Part shown: piece by piece, positions 11,437 to 24,100 of the stretch
Position numbering within the stretch: position 1 is the stretch's first letter
Layout: the number at the start of each line of letters is the position of its first letter
Source of the DNA: Piper betle
Lineage: Eukaryota; Streptophyta; Magnoliopsida; Piperales; Piperaceae
Assembly (NCBI GenBank): GCA_033002965.1
Contig: JAURVB010005931.1
Coordinates: 1 to 64,000, forward strand
Direction: 5' to 3'
DNA: 64,000 nt
The notes under the pieces: model-generated
The model's database searches: none
What the model was told of the DNA's origin: nothing
Seen by the model: only the letters and a program-made list of their open reading frames with translations
Made by a program: the position numbers and the translations under genes

Positions 11437-11851
11437 AATGCTTCATTTGATAAGAATGATAAGACTAGACTATGAGTAGATAAACTAAATTGATACAAAT
11501 TTCCAACCTCATCTACGCCGAAGACTTAATAATATTTTATAGTGAGGAGTCAAAACTCATATATCTATTACTTGAAAAATGCTGACACTAAACCATCAGC
11601 AGACATATTGAATTGAAGTTATGAGTTTCCAATCTCATCAATGCCCAAAATTAATAATCTTTTTAGTGAGTGTCAAAGACTGAACAAAGATTTAGCAAGT
11701 ACATCGGAGATTTAGCAATCACATATGCAAGAAAATTATCACTACCTTCTTAAAATTAAACCAACAATATGGAAGAACCTTTATAACATATAACAGCACA
11801 TACAATTATTACAAAGTTTGATATCCCAGTCAAAAAGCATATACTCACATA

Positions 11852-12027
11852 TCATTTTATAGTAGCCAAATCAGGAGTTATGATGGGTATTTCAAAGGAC
11901 ATGGCTTGAGCCAGCAAAGATGGAAAACTCTATTGATCTTTAACTGAATCATAAATAACAAATCAGCCATCAAGAGCATGGAGTGCTTTAAAGAATTATC
12001 AGTAAGTGCCAACCGTGATACAGTTTC
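11852..12027 (-). pseudogene. Plant glycosyltransferase (GT4-like) exon fragment
   Basis: On the minus strand, a 3' splice site (CTTGTTTTTTACAG) precedes ETVSRLALTDNSLKHSMLLM. After one frame change the sequence reads SFPSLLAQAMSFEIPIITPD. This fits the C-terminal nucleotide-sugar-binding part of a plant-specific glycosyltransferase family (At5g04480/At4g01210-like), where a FPPLL-RAMSFG-PIIAPD pattern is characteristic. At least one frameshift and one in-frame stop break it. It sits between the two inverted-repeat arms, consistent with a gene fragment captured by a transposon. A further minus-strand piece at about 12235-12150 (ARNVSFAAQLRQKKQFLG) also looks coding, but I do not recognise it. 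Confidence 0.55.
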
Positions 12028-12763
12028 CTGTAAAAAACAAGAAATGTGTATAACCATGTAAACTAACAATCTATGACCACGAAAAGGATCTCCAACATGT
12101 TACACTGATTAGATCCAATAATAGCTGAATACTTGACTCATTGCATGGAGTTGAGCAATTGCAACGTTTATACCTAGAAACTGCTTCTTTTGCCTCAATT
12201 GAGCTGCAAATGACACATTTCTAGCTGGAAAAGAGATTCTATTTGAGTTACAATTGTGTAATACACAACTATGCCTACTTAAAATTGCACGACAAGGACA
12301 GACTTACATTAACCAGTCAACTGGCATGACACCTTCAGAATCAAATATAATTGGCTGACAGCCGATCTGAGTTCATAAAGAGTATGCTTCACCATCTTCC
12401 ACAGCATATATCTGGTAACAAAAATTAATGGATTTTCAAAATAATAATAAAAAGACATTTTTAGGTCTCCATTGATGTTTAATCGTAGTAAAAAATAGTC
12501 TAGTTCAAAAGAAGACACAAGCAAGAAATCTAGGATTTATATGTCTAATAGTAAGGTTGAAAGATTGAGGTATATTAAAAAGTAAGGATAGGTTGAGAAA
12601 GTTCAATGAGTCAACTATGAATGGTCCGGAAAAGCAATAAAAAGGAAATTAAACAAATGATAAGTTAAATAGACAAAAAGTGAACACAACCTCTGACGGT
12701 GTATGGCACTTTCTCGGTTGAAAATTATTACAATCTATTTTGAGAATTATGTAATCATCTTTT

Positions 12764-12964
12764 GAATGAAATAATGGTTAGAAAGTAGCTATAACAGGCT
12801 TTGAAGAACAAACTCATCATTAGTTTCAAATAATCTTCCTTCTGCTATTTACCAATTATCATTATGCAAAAGGCATTCAAAAATCTTATCTCGATAAATG
12901 CCCTAAGTCAAAAATCATTGATCATGCAGCAAGCTTCACAATAAAAAATATATAAAACAAAATG
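12764..12964 (-). repeat. Right arm of the ~210-bp inverted repeat
   Basis: This is the reverse-complement partner of 11224-11436. Matching begins at CATTTTGTTTTAT read from 12964 on the minus strand and ends at the TTCATTCAAAAGA block near 12764. Small indels separate the arms, so the pair is not recent. Confidence 0.75.
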
Positions 12965-13596
12965 AACCCTGCACCGACATTTCACTCCATCCAGGTTCTC
13001 TTTAGTCTTCCTCTACCCATCTCTTGCACATTACAAAACGGGATACAGGATCTAATTAGAACCACAATTGGGGATCTACATTGCACCCAAAACCATCACA
13101 CATCAAACTTAATTAGTGGTAATTCCGATCACCCTTTTCTAAAACAATTCATCGATCGATCGCTCCTCCATAAACAACACCCAATCCATTATAACTCGTA
13201 CTAGTGAACTTTAACAAGAATTGATCAAACCAAGCATTCTTGATCTGATAATCTCAGAATTACATACAAACAAGTGGTGCAACCTCAACCAACTAACCAC
13301 AAATCAAAAAATCTATAATCATATGCATATAATTAGAAGACACTCACAAATGCATTTTTTTCTTTGTGTTTAAATTAAAATTTATATTATTTTATTATTT
13401 TATTCAATCAGGTTGGATATCGATTAAGCAAATTTGGATTGGATACAAAGATGATAAATAAAATAGATGTAAACTTTGAATTAGATTGAATTCAGGTTAA
13501 TTTAGATTTTCAGTTTCGGATCGGATAGGTATATAGTCATATCCAATCCATTTCTAACCTGAAGCCATTCCTACTAGAACTCATTTTGTGTGGGGT
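12965..13596. other. Intergenic, repeat-like, no gene
   Basis: An 80-codon open frame at 12962-13204 shows no recognisable family. From about 13395 to 13560 there are repeated GGATTGGAT/AATCCAAT-type blocks like those in the MITE-like copies at 44.2 and 47.0 kb. No gene is supported. Confidence 0.4.
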
Positions 13597-16541
13597 TGTA
13601 AGATACTCTTAGGAACCTTTCGAAAGGAATACTACAAGGGTAAGAGCTAACTAATAAAATAAATCTAAAACAAATAAGTTCGATCCCCACAATACTTACC
13701 CACTTATAAATATTGTAAGTATGGATAATTAACGGAAATGATTTAGCACAAATAAGATAAACACAATAAGCACAAACAAATGATAATAGGTAAGGCAAAT
13801 GCAATAAGTAAGGCAATAAACAAAATAATAAACCCAATTAAATTAGGTGGTCTGTAAAACAATACAAGTTCAAACACACAAAGGTACTTGTATTGGTGAA
13901 CTTATCGATCCGAAATTATTTATTAATATTAATGATAAATTTACTTATTAATATTAATCTTATTCATGTTTAATAAATTTTATATTTATTTATTTATTTA
14001 TTTATCTATTTGTTTGTTTGCGTGCATGTTATTATTTCTTCGTATTAATTATGTGTTCTATATTGGATAGCTATGATGCTATTACTATTCATGATTAATT
14101 AATATTAACTATTTATTAATTTATTTATCTAATTATTATTAATTTATTTGTTTAATTATTGATATGTTCACTATCACAATTATATATGACGTTTACTCAT
14201 GTTTAGCTGTACATTTATATAATATAATTATATTATTATTTTATGATTTGAGCATTATTTATTTTCACGTATTTATTATTTGTCTATCTATCCATGAGTT
14301 TTGTTTTTTATTTATTGATTATTTTTATTAGTAATTTTCTTTATTATGTCTTGATTTGTGTGATGAATGTTTAGTTGTAGGTTTGTTTAGCACTGTTTTC
14401 TTTATTATGATGCGTTGATGATGTGAGCATACACAATGAGCATGAATCATATAGAGTTGTCAGTATTTTACTTAGCAGTGAGTTTCGATGTAGGTCCCAA
14501 AGTCCGAGCTCGCTATAGATGTACCCGTGCACTTGGAGCTTGGACCCCAAGTCCAATAGGACTCTTCTCAATTTTTATTGCTTGATATGCTATCGTTGAT
14601 TTGATTTCTAGATCATAGGATGTGTTAGGTGGTTATTTTATCGGACCCCACTTAATACGGGCCATTTAGACATACTTTACTTTTGTGATTAATAACCTTA
14701 GAGGATGAGATCCCTCGAGTTGCTTTTAAAAATATGATCCACCGCAAGTTGCCTTTAGGCTTATTATATAAATTCCTTCTCATGCCTATATATAATTGAA
14801 TCTATTTTTCAGTGAGAAGAGAGATGGTTAAACCGAGTTACATGTAACATGGGCGAGTGCTCGTGCTAGTCACAATGGGCTCTGGATTAGTGAGAGGGTT
14901 ATTCCATTCTTGAGGGATCTTGACAACTTCTCATTTGAGCTTCCTCATACCCAGAGAAACATGGAGGTTCACGGGTGTTATTTAGTATAGCACATGTCCA
15001 GACATGTGGTTCAAAGGGTACTTAAGGCGACTGCTTGAGCAGTACTCGCCCTTTGTGCTCAGGGCTAGGAGAAATATGGAAGAAAGGAGAGGGCTTAATA
15101 TATACTGGTATAGTCCTAAGGGACCAGAGAAAAATGAGAAAATAGTCAAGAGAGGCATAATGCCAATCAATTCAGAACGCTATATGAGTCTAGCAGCTAG
15201 ATGGCTCCTCAGTAGATGCCCTTATGGAGAGTTTAGTGGAAGTATATAATGATTTTCTTTTAAATGAGAGTCATCTCTCATTTGTCAGTTTGATATTTAG
15301 TTATTTTCTAGACTAGTGACATCCGTTACTGACATTTTTCATATTATATATGTAGGTCTTGTGTTCTTGAGTTGGTTTTGGTGGAAGGACAGATAAATGC
15401 TACACGCACTTGAGCTCAGTACAATTATCTTCTTTCATACTTTTATCTATATTTGATTTGTTTTCATGCATATTTAGTAATATCTTCCATTCTTGAGATG
15501 CCAAGCGGGTTATTTTGATCTATATTATTGATCGAGTCTTATAGATTATCAGCTTTAGACATGACTCGACTCGATCGTAACATTTCTGATTTGGTTTTTA
15601 AATAAATCGAAATTGGAGTGTTACACACTTATCCTCTAAACAAGATGCTCACACACACTCCGTACCCTTAAGGAGTTTACAAACCAGCTCAAAAACACTT
15701 GAGCAACACTGCACATACACAAGATTTCTCCTTGCACATGATCAATCACCTAGGAATACAAGCTAATAGGTAAAGCTAATCCTGACACAACCTTGAGCTT
15801 CCAAAGTGAACTAAGAGAGTCTAGGAATTCTTCATCATCTAAGGTCTACCAAACACTGGTTTTTAGCTTGACTTTGGAAGTTTATATCTCAATCTATGAA
15901 GATCAAAATTTAGTGATTCTTTTTTCTTAGTAATCTTCAAAATATCCACTATCATCCTTACATGTCACCTTGAAAATCCATGTAACCTGAGAGATATGTG
16001 TTTTTTAAGTTGATATGCAATGATCAACTACCAAAATGCAACAAAAATTTTCTCCTATCTTTAGAAAAACATAACTCCTTGTAAAAACGTTCAATTTGAG
16101 CAAATCTTAAAGCGGTTGATAGATCTTAATGTTCCCTATCACTCTGGAAAGTTTCATAATCAAAATATTTCTAGGCTGATAGTAATATACTTTGCAAGTG
16201 AGGAGCTTCTATAGGTTTCAACGTAGACCGAGATAAGTCCAAAGACAATCCCTTACCTTGTGGATTGTAAAGAGTCTTCCTTAAGGTTTAGTAGACATGG
16301 TTTTGTCCACCAAATCAACATTAAAATCACATAACCATCAAACTCTTTCATCTTTAAACTTTTGCCTCTCGTAACGTTGAAGTCCTCTTTGATTGCTAAA
16401 ACATCTTAAACTAAAGTCCTTCTCTTTGATTCCTGAACGTCTTCATGTGATATAATCTGATCTAATTCCTTGGGCTTTCCATTATATATTTGTAATACTT
16501 TGAGAGAAGTAGATGATGATCATCAAAACTTAGGCTCAACA
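13597..16541 (-). repeat. Copia-type (SIRE/Maximus-like) LTR, interrupted
   Basis: On the minus strand the sequence begins TGTTGAGCCTAAGTTTTGAT at 16541, the style of start seen in SIRE/Maximus Copia LTRs, and ends CTTACA at 13597. It is split by another LTR at 13906-15627; removing that leaves about 1.2 kb. The host reads across the insertion, GAGGATAAG on one side and GTTCACC on the other. No target duplication is visible at its outer ends (ATCAG against GGGGT), so it may be a truncated remnant. Lineage is inferred from the terminal sequence only. Confidence 0.45.
13906..15627 (+). repeat. Gypsy-type LTR nested in the Copia LTR (copy C)
   Basis: This is a distant relative of the LTR at 1-1770. 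It carries the same ordered landmarks: GAGCTCGC near 14507, GATGAGATCCCTCGAG near 14705, a GGGCTCTGGATTAGTGAG block near 14876, and a GTGTTACA end. CTTAT occurs on both sides (13901-13905 and 15628-15632), a plausible 5-bp target duplication. The first two bases are CG rather than TG, possibly by mutation. At 1.7 kb it is shorter than the 2.78-kb copies and lacks their GC-rich segment. Confidence 0.6.
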
Positions 16542-16624
16542 ATCAGCGGAAGCCTTAGTGCCCACTATCTATAGTAATGCTTACATGACTGTCATTGATG
16601 CGTGTGGCATTGAATACAATGGTA
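16542..16624. other. Short spacer
   Basis: Eighty-three bases between the Copia LTR and the four-unit array. Nothing recognisable. Confidence 0.3.
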
Positions 16625-17630
16625 ATCTATGATATTCCTTAAAATTATTCTCACATCTAACACTATCGGGATAAGATCAAGCACATAAGTAATGATATAT
16701 AATTGATTTTTAACTTTGGTTAAAACAACTTTTAAAGAAATGACTTAGGTCCATTATGTTATTCATGTCATTATAGATGGTACCAGAGCTAATTCAGGAA
16801 AATATTGGACAGTGATCTAGAGTAGATAGATGTGGGAAGCTAGGGCCAAGAGGTCAGGGAAAGATTTTGATGACATAATTTATAGAAGTGTGTTAATTGT
16901 GATATCCTAAAATTAGTTCCACATCTAATACTTGTTGAGATAAGATTCAGTATATTAATAAGGATATGCTTATATTTTTCAACTTCGGTTAACCACTTTT
17001 GAAGAAATGACTGTAGCTCACTATGTTCTATCTTAGCTAGATTGTACACATTCTATGCAGTTGTCAATTGTATGTGGATAGACATTGGTGTCCCTATCAA
17101 TGGAAATGTGTGCAACAATACAGAGGTGCATGGATGGTAGATCCAAAAATTTAAGTGCATCTAATTTGCATGTAAGATCCCCCAAACGGATAATTAATTC
17201 CACATGTAATACCTATTGAGATAAGTTCAAATATATTAGTAGGGATGTAATTATAATCTTCAACTTCGATTAATCATTTTTTAAAGAAAAGACTAGTTCT
17301 ATGATGATGTACTTGGGTCGGGTCATTGTAGTTAGTATTCTAGCTAACCTAAGGACCACGGTAGATGATGGGAGTCTGTGATGATGAAGACTCATACTAG
17401 GCTCATGAGCTATATAAATGAATTTTGGGAACTAAATTTCCCTATAGTGCATAAAATGTAAGATCCCACATATATTTAGCTAGTCCCATATCTAATGTCT
17501 ACAAGACATGATCAAGCATATTAGTAGAGATATGCTTTTTATCTTTAACTATGGTTAAATACCTGTGACAAAATGAGGAGGTTCATCATGTTGCACTTGG
17601 ATTGAGTCATCACAATGAGCAAGCCCGTAA
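16625..17630 (+). repeat. Four-unit TRIM-like array
   Basis: Four diverged copies of a ~140-bp unit recur about every 275-290 bp, near 16635, 16900, 17170 and 17460. Each has a TCCCACATCTAAT-like block, then GAGATAAGATCAAG-CATATTAGTA, then CTTCGGTTAA-CACTTTT and AAGAAATGACT. A TGGTACCAGAGCT stretch at 16778-16790, after the first unit, resembles the initiator-methionine-tRNA primer site of plant LTR elements. The spacing fits LTR-internal-LTR-internal-LTR-internal-LTR of a very small non-autonomous retrotransposon. Single relatives occur at about 29840-29995 and 56930-57090. Confidence 0.55.
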
Positions 17631-18015
17631 GCGCAAAAACCATTAAAATGTCACTCATGCATTAACTAGGCCAATCAAGTTGGTTTGCATGCATGCAAAC
17701 TTGATAAACACAAGGTAACTCAAAAATATATGTGATTTTTAATATGTGCCCTAAGCACAGTCTGTTAGACTGAATCAATTCAAGTTTCATACAATTAGTT
17801 AGTTTAAGTATGTCATTCAAAATTTAGGGATTAAACAACTAATCACATGCTTTTTAAAGTAGACCTCGCAATTTCCCCCTTTTATTGACGAATAATTAAA
17901 ATAACAAAAGCTGATGTGAATGAAATTGATGCAGGTTATATAAAGGAGCAATTAAGTTTAGCTTTAACATGCACTTATATAATAACTGCTAAACAAGGAG
18001 GGGAAGAGGTATACT
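17631..18015. other. Unassigned AT-rich segment
   Basis: No gene or clear repeat. A TGCATGCATGCA palindromic run lies near 17687. The duplicated Tat-like block begins just downstream, near 18016. Confidence 0.3.
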
Positions 18016-18382
18016 ATGAAGGTCTTGGATAGAAACGATTCATAAGGATATGAGCTTCTATGATTTGAATGAGGAGATAGTGTACGATCAAGTCGAATGG
18101 TGTAATTGGATGCATGTCATTGTCTCCAGCTCGGGATAAGGTCTATAAGACCCAGGTTGTCTGGTTGATGGTTTTTAGTCAGTTCAGTTTTGACCCATAT
18201 TGGGTTGTTGGGTTTGGCCCTTTTTGCCCAGGGTTTAAGTATGATATGGTGTATGTTTGTTGAGAGTTGTTAGGCTTATGTATGGTATGGTATTTGTGCC
18301 CCGGTCCTAGCCTCTATCGGTGTTCGGTACACTATTTTAGGCACTATACGATACAACCTTTTTATTTTTTGTTCAGTCAAGT
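18016..18382 (+). repeat. Second copy of the Tat-like element's 3' region
   Basis: This matches 1771-2135 in inverted orientation at roughly 80-88% by eye, from the GGTCTTGGATAGAAACG block to GTTCAGTCAAGT, where a solo LTR interrupts it. No gag lies upstream of it, so this copy is 5' truncated. The host sequence appears to resume after 21159. Confidence 0.65.
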
Positions 18383-21159
18383 TGTAACACCTCAAATCCG
18401 GTTCACACTCAAGAACTGAACCAGAATGTCACTGGTCCTAGTTGGGTTAGCTAACCTAATCCTAACTCATGCAGATCGATCAACTCTTAGCATCTCAAGT
18501 TGAAGATATGAGTCGCTATGCATGGATGAATGCACAAAAACCCTAATATGCTACTACATAGATGACATGTCTACCAATTCACATACAAAAATAATTTCGA
18601 TGAAAATTGATAAAATTCATAAAATAAGACGGATAAAGTCTCCCCTAAATGTGCAATTAAGGGCCACTCTGTTGAACCAACATGTATAAACATTATAAAT
18701 ATATCATGCATTGACATTCAAAAAAATTTCTGATTTGCTGTCTAAGTCATTTTGAATCTTAGGTCTCGACCCTTCTTTGCATTCTATTCACTTTTCACAT
18801 CCAATTCTAGGCCTTAGTTGTTGTGCATATTCAATATTTAACAATTTTACAAAAACATATGTATTCAAATGTCACAATAAGAATTCTGCTACTAAAGTAA
18901 ATATTATATCACATCATATTATCATACCTTTCATTACTTCACATCATTCTCAATATAATGACAACCTCAACAAAATATTAACTTTCTATCATCTGACATG
19001 TGTGTGCAAGAGACATCAATGCTCCTCCATCCAGGCTAGCACATCCAACCCATGCTCCTTACCTACATATATTATAAAAGCCTCAATAACGAGTGCTACC
19101 TGGTCCAAAAAATATAACTAAACAACAAACTAGAAAATGAGAGCTGACGCTTTTTTTGAATAAAACATTTATATACTTCTCGTGAACACTTATAAGGGCA
19201 TCTATTGAGGAGCTACTTAGCTGCATTCTCGATAGTGTCCTGAACTAATTAGTCTACTAATGCTTCTCTCGGCATTTTCTCATTTCATTTTCCTGATCCC
19301 TTGGGACAACCAGTATATCCTAAGCCCTCTTCTTTCCTCCTCAATTCTCCTGGCCTTGAGCATGAAAGTTGAGTACTCGCAGGCAGTTGCCTTTAACACC
19401 CTTTGAACCACAAATCAGGACATGCATTGTACTAAACAACACCGTAAACTCTACGTTCTACGGGTGTGAAGAACTCAAACTTAGAGTTGTCAGGATCCCT
19501 CGGGAATGGAAACAACCCACTTACTAATTTAGAGCCCGCTTTGACTGGCATATGCACCCATTCATGGTACATGCGAGTTGGTCTTCCTATTTCCCGTCTC
19601 ACTAAAATGTGATAAAATTATATATATATATATATAGGCCTGGTAAGAAATTTATACAATTGGCCCAAAGGTAACTTGTGGTGGATCTCGTTTTCGAAAA
19701 CATACTTGAGGGATCTCATCCTCGAGGGTTATTAATCCGGAAAACTGGTTGATTAAATTCCTGGGTTAAGTGGGATCCGATAAAACGCCACTTAGCTGAT
19801 CCTACAAGTAATAAAACAATACAAAATAGAATTGAGCGTAAAATAGGAAATGAATCTTAAACGAACCTGGCAAAAGCTCCAATCGGGTTCACATGCCTAG
19901 GCGGCGAGCACCTACTCCATGTTTATGAATCAAACTAAAAGCTAACGCCCACTAACTGATTGATGCATCAAACATCCTATAGCATACACACACCACATCA
20001 TGCATTAATTACACATAAGTTTTTCTATGCTACGTTGTATTAGATTACGATAATCACTTAGTTTACCTAATTAGTTTCTTAACATTCACTTTAATACACT
20101 TCATTCAAGCAATCCATATTTTTATTTACAATAAAAATATCTAACACATCAATTCATCAATCCTAGCATGTCATGCTAACAATCCTCAATTTTAAATAAT
20201 TAAATAGGAGTTAATTATACCTCATGTTGTCGGCAGTTGGCGACAGCTAGTGTTTCATCTCACGTCTCGGGGCTCGAATTCGGCGCTCGTCAGTGTTCGA
20301 AGTTCGATCAGGTCAGACTAGATGAGCTTGGCTGAAGATCTGGCGAATTCTAGCGAATCCAATTTTTCGGCAGTTGTCATGGTTGTCCAGCAACTTTTCG
20401 GCGGTTTTCTAGTGACTATTACTGGCGGTAGCTATCTGGCGGGATGGCGGTGGTATGGAGTACTATTGGCATTGACTTGGCAACATGAGCGCATTGCAAA
20501 GGCTCGGCACCCTCGCGTCATTTTGGCTGGGCGATGGCCGGAGTTGCTTGGGGTGGCACAGTGACGGCAAGGTAGGCTCAGTGGCGTTGATCGCGCTGCG
20601 GGACGGCAGCTGAAGGCAATGTCGGTGGCAGGTAAAGGGGTGGCATCAAGGGTTTAGAATAAAAGATGTCGGGGGAAGAAGACGAGTGGTCGGGAGAAGG
20701 TCAGTCGTCTTGTAAATAGAACTTGACTTTGACTCCAACTCAAGTCAAAAATAATAACTTGTAATAATTTCTAAAACAAAAGCAGAAAAATTAGAAAAAT
20801 TCCCATAAAACATAATACATATGATAACATCACAATGACATGTTCTATAACTAATAACCCACCCAAATTACCCGTAACGCTTCCTAATGTGTTATTTGTC
20901 CTAGAAAAATAATTCCACGATCTAATACAAAAATAAATAAAGAAAAATTGGGGCATACTCTCATATATGCTGATAACTCATTCTACTGTTGCCTTACCAA
21001 TATTATCATTATATACTTGGGCACACATGACTCTCATGGTTCATAACACATGACCAGCCTCAGCTCAAAACGCATGTATTGAAATTGGCCCTATTGAAAA
21101 TAATAGTCGAATCGACTGATTCTGACTATAAAACCTTAACTCGAGTCAGGGGTTTTACA
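18383..21159 (-). repeat. Complete 2,777-bp solo LTR with target duplication (copy B)
   Basis: On the minus strand it starts TGTAAAACCCC at 21159 and ends GTGTTACA at 18383. The flanks carry the same five bases, CAAGT at 18378-18382 and CAAGT at 21160-21164, so both ends are intact. No primer-binding site or polypurine tract adjoins it; it is a solo LTR left by recombination. A GC-rich segment at about 20240-20640 corresponds to the GC-rich segments of the LTRs at 59-60 kb and 62-63 kb. Short open frames in it are not genes. Confidence 0.85.
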
Positions 21160-21164
21160 CAAGT

Positions 21165-24100
21165 TGAGTCTAGTTAGATGTTAGGATCCAGTCCCTCAGG
21201 AGTTTTGTTTGTTTTTCATGTCTTTGGAACCACTTTTGCATGATCCTATCCTCTATGGGACCCACGACACAATTCTCAAAGTTGCCCTGACCACCTTAGG
21301 GTGCGAACCACAAGTGCGCGTAATCTGTGCTCCCCACAAAGGTGCACCTTTGTCCTCAGCTGTTTTTGGGTTTCCCAGTTTATGTTTGGGCGCAAAGGCA
21401 CTGTACCAATGCCCTTGCACCCAAACTTAAATTTTCACTCCTTTTTGCCATGGACGTAAATGCGTTGGCTAGTTCCCTTGCGCCCACTCGCGTGGACCAA
21501 ATTGCGTGTGGTTCAGTTCACTCTGCCTTTTGACCCCGTGTGCCTGGCCAGTTTGGCTGGCTGAGTGCCTAGTTTGCTCCAGCTTGTTCGTGTGTTTGGT
21601 GTTAGTTACATGCATTTATGTGTCTTCACATTTTGCATGTATTTGTGACATGTAGATCTGCTTGTTAGGAGTATTTTATCTTTAGAACCATGTCATTTGC
21701 ATCTTTATATTAATAGTTATGTTTTTTGTATGGTACATGTGTAGTAATATGGACAGTTTTGGTAGATCCTTTGTATCTCATGTGGTAGGGCTTCTTTTTG
21801 CATTATCTTTATTTTTTGTATTCCTAATTAATAGATATACAGGTTTCATGAAGTTTGCTTTGTCTGATTATGTCTATAGAAGCATGTACGGGTGTTTAAA
21901 TGGGCAAAAGGCATCTACTTCAATGTTTCCACTAGATTACCCACCACTTACCTCAATATTTCCACCATGTTTTAAGTCATATTTAGATGCAATCTTTTTC
22001 ATTATTCTAGGTTTTCATGTTGGCTATCTCTTTCTAAAACAGCATGCTAAAATAATGTTTTATGGGCTTTTATATCACTCATAATTATGTTGTGTGTTTG
22101 TTCTGTGTATGATGTGATCTGCCATGTTTTAAGATTGCACTTCTGGTTGAGCTTGCTAAAAGATTTTATTAAACTCTATAAAAACCATATAAGGGCTTAC
22201 TATGAGTCTACTCAAAACATGTAAATTTGGGGCTAAGTTAAAAACTATCTTGGTAGTTAGTTAATTCAGATCTTAAGAGCGTAGCCAGATCTTTTTCAAT
22301 AGAAATTACTGACACCTTGTTGGTCTAGCCACTTCTAGAAAGGTCCTAGCCAATGCCTTCTATCTGGACTCCACTCAAGCCAAAATACATAGATTTTGGA
22401 TTCGAGAACTTTAAAGGATTAAAACCCACAATGTTGGCTAACTCTCCCATTTTACCCAGACCCATTTAGAGTCTCTCAGGCCATGAACAAACCTTAGGCA
22501 AATTAGTTTGCATTCTAAAAACATTGTTCCTAGAACCTTACACTGACCTTAATGGGTCTAGTTTACCAAACTAGACCATGGGCCAACACTTGGTAAATTT
22601 TATGTCTGACTCTTACAGTGTCAAGGCCCACCATTCCAAATTTCAGCCCATCCAAAATGATGTTCGGTTAGGCCCATTTGATGAAACCCTACATGTAGGA
22701 TTTTTCACTGTGTACTTATAACACTTAACTCTAATTAAGGTTACCTAGTGAGGTGTATAAAGTCATTATACAAGATAATTAAGTAAATTAAGACTCTTCG
22801 TGTTGTACATGTGTTGTGGCTTTGCCTCACTTTGTGTGCCAATGTGATCCGATTATGATTTAAGTTTCATCTTTTGTTAAGATACGCAAGGTGGACTCAC
22901 TAATTTAGGATGTGGTGCTCCACAGATCCAAGTTTGTAGGATTGTTCCGCTTCATCTACATTTGTCTCCTTGAGTGTCGATATTTAAATGAGATTTTGAT
23001 GTAGGATGGCGTGGGCAACGTTTTATCAAATTCCTCTGATGTCAGGTCATTTAGCTGAGTTTTTCACTGTTTAATATAACTTGAAGGCTGAGATCCCGTG
23101 ATGATTTTTGAAAGGTAGAGTAACGTATGAGAAGTAAGAATTGTACTAATACTTTTTTGAACCTAAAGTAGTGCAATATAAGAAGATACAACGTAATGCA
23201 ACATATTTCCAAAATTTGCAACACATTTCAAATGTCATCCGAGTACCGTGACTAGTGTTTTGTGGAGGATATGTGGGCATAAGTGTTGTGTATGTATAAG
23301 TTATCATTCTCACGCTCCAACCTTTTTTAATATGAACTACTCTTTCTTACTGCCTGGTGAGGCACTTCATAAATTTTAAAGTTTTTCATGGGTAACGGAG
23401 TACCCATTTTCCAGTTTTGAGATATTTGTAGTTATTTTGAACCGGTAATCAAACTTGTTAGATTCCTAATGTATTTTTCCCATATCTATGTTGGTTAGAT
23501 CCTAGGGCATTGGCTTGCTTTGGCATAAAGATCTACGACTCTTCATGGTGGTGGGGGTCCCTGATGATTATTATGTTATAAGTATTTGGATTCTATGGCG
23601 GATTGATTATTTTGGGGGCATGTGTCGAGAACTTTCCCATGAACTATGTATGATTTTGGACTAGGTTATGACATGATTGGATTGCGTACAAGTGTTCTTT
23701 TATTATTTTATTATTATTACCGTCGTACGGGGCACTAACTTTGGGCCAAAGACTAACAATCATTTACAGAGTGTGTAAGTCTCAAAGTCCTGAAATATGA
23801 TGTAGAGCATTTAAAGTATACAAAATATACTTGTAATTGTGTGATATTAGAGAAATGTTGGCTAGAGGAACATACAATTCATACCGCATGAAGAGTTCAT
23901 GTGAAGACCGAGTGTTACGGTATGTTGTCCTTGACACTCGTTGACGCCTCTCTGTTTTAATTTTCGTTGGAGGGTATGTGGAATTGGTAACTAGAACCAA
24001 GTGTTTACTTTGTTGCATGTTCATCATCATTCAATAATAAGTTACCTAACTCAATCACTTGAACTAGGTATAATAACCTAACTCAAGTTGCATTGGGGGT

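Noticed and set aside
21719..22084. A 121-codon hydrophobic frame
   Set aside because: It lies in the long LTR-like repeat; the homologous region at 41-42 kb does not keep the frame, and no domain is recognisable.
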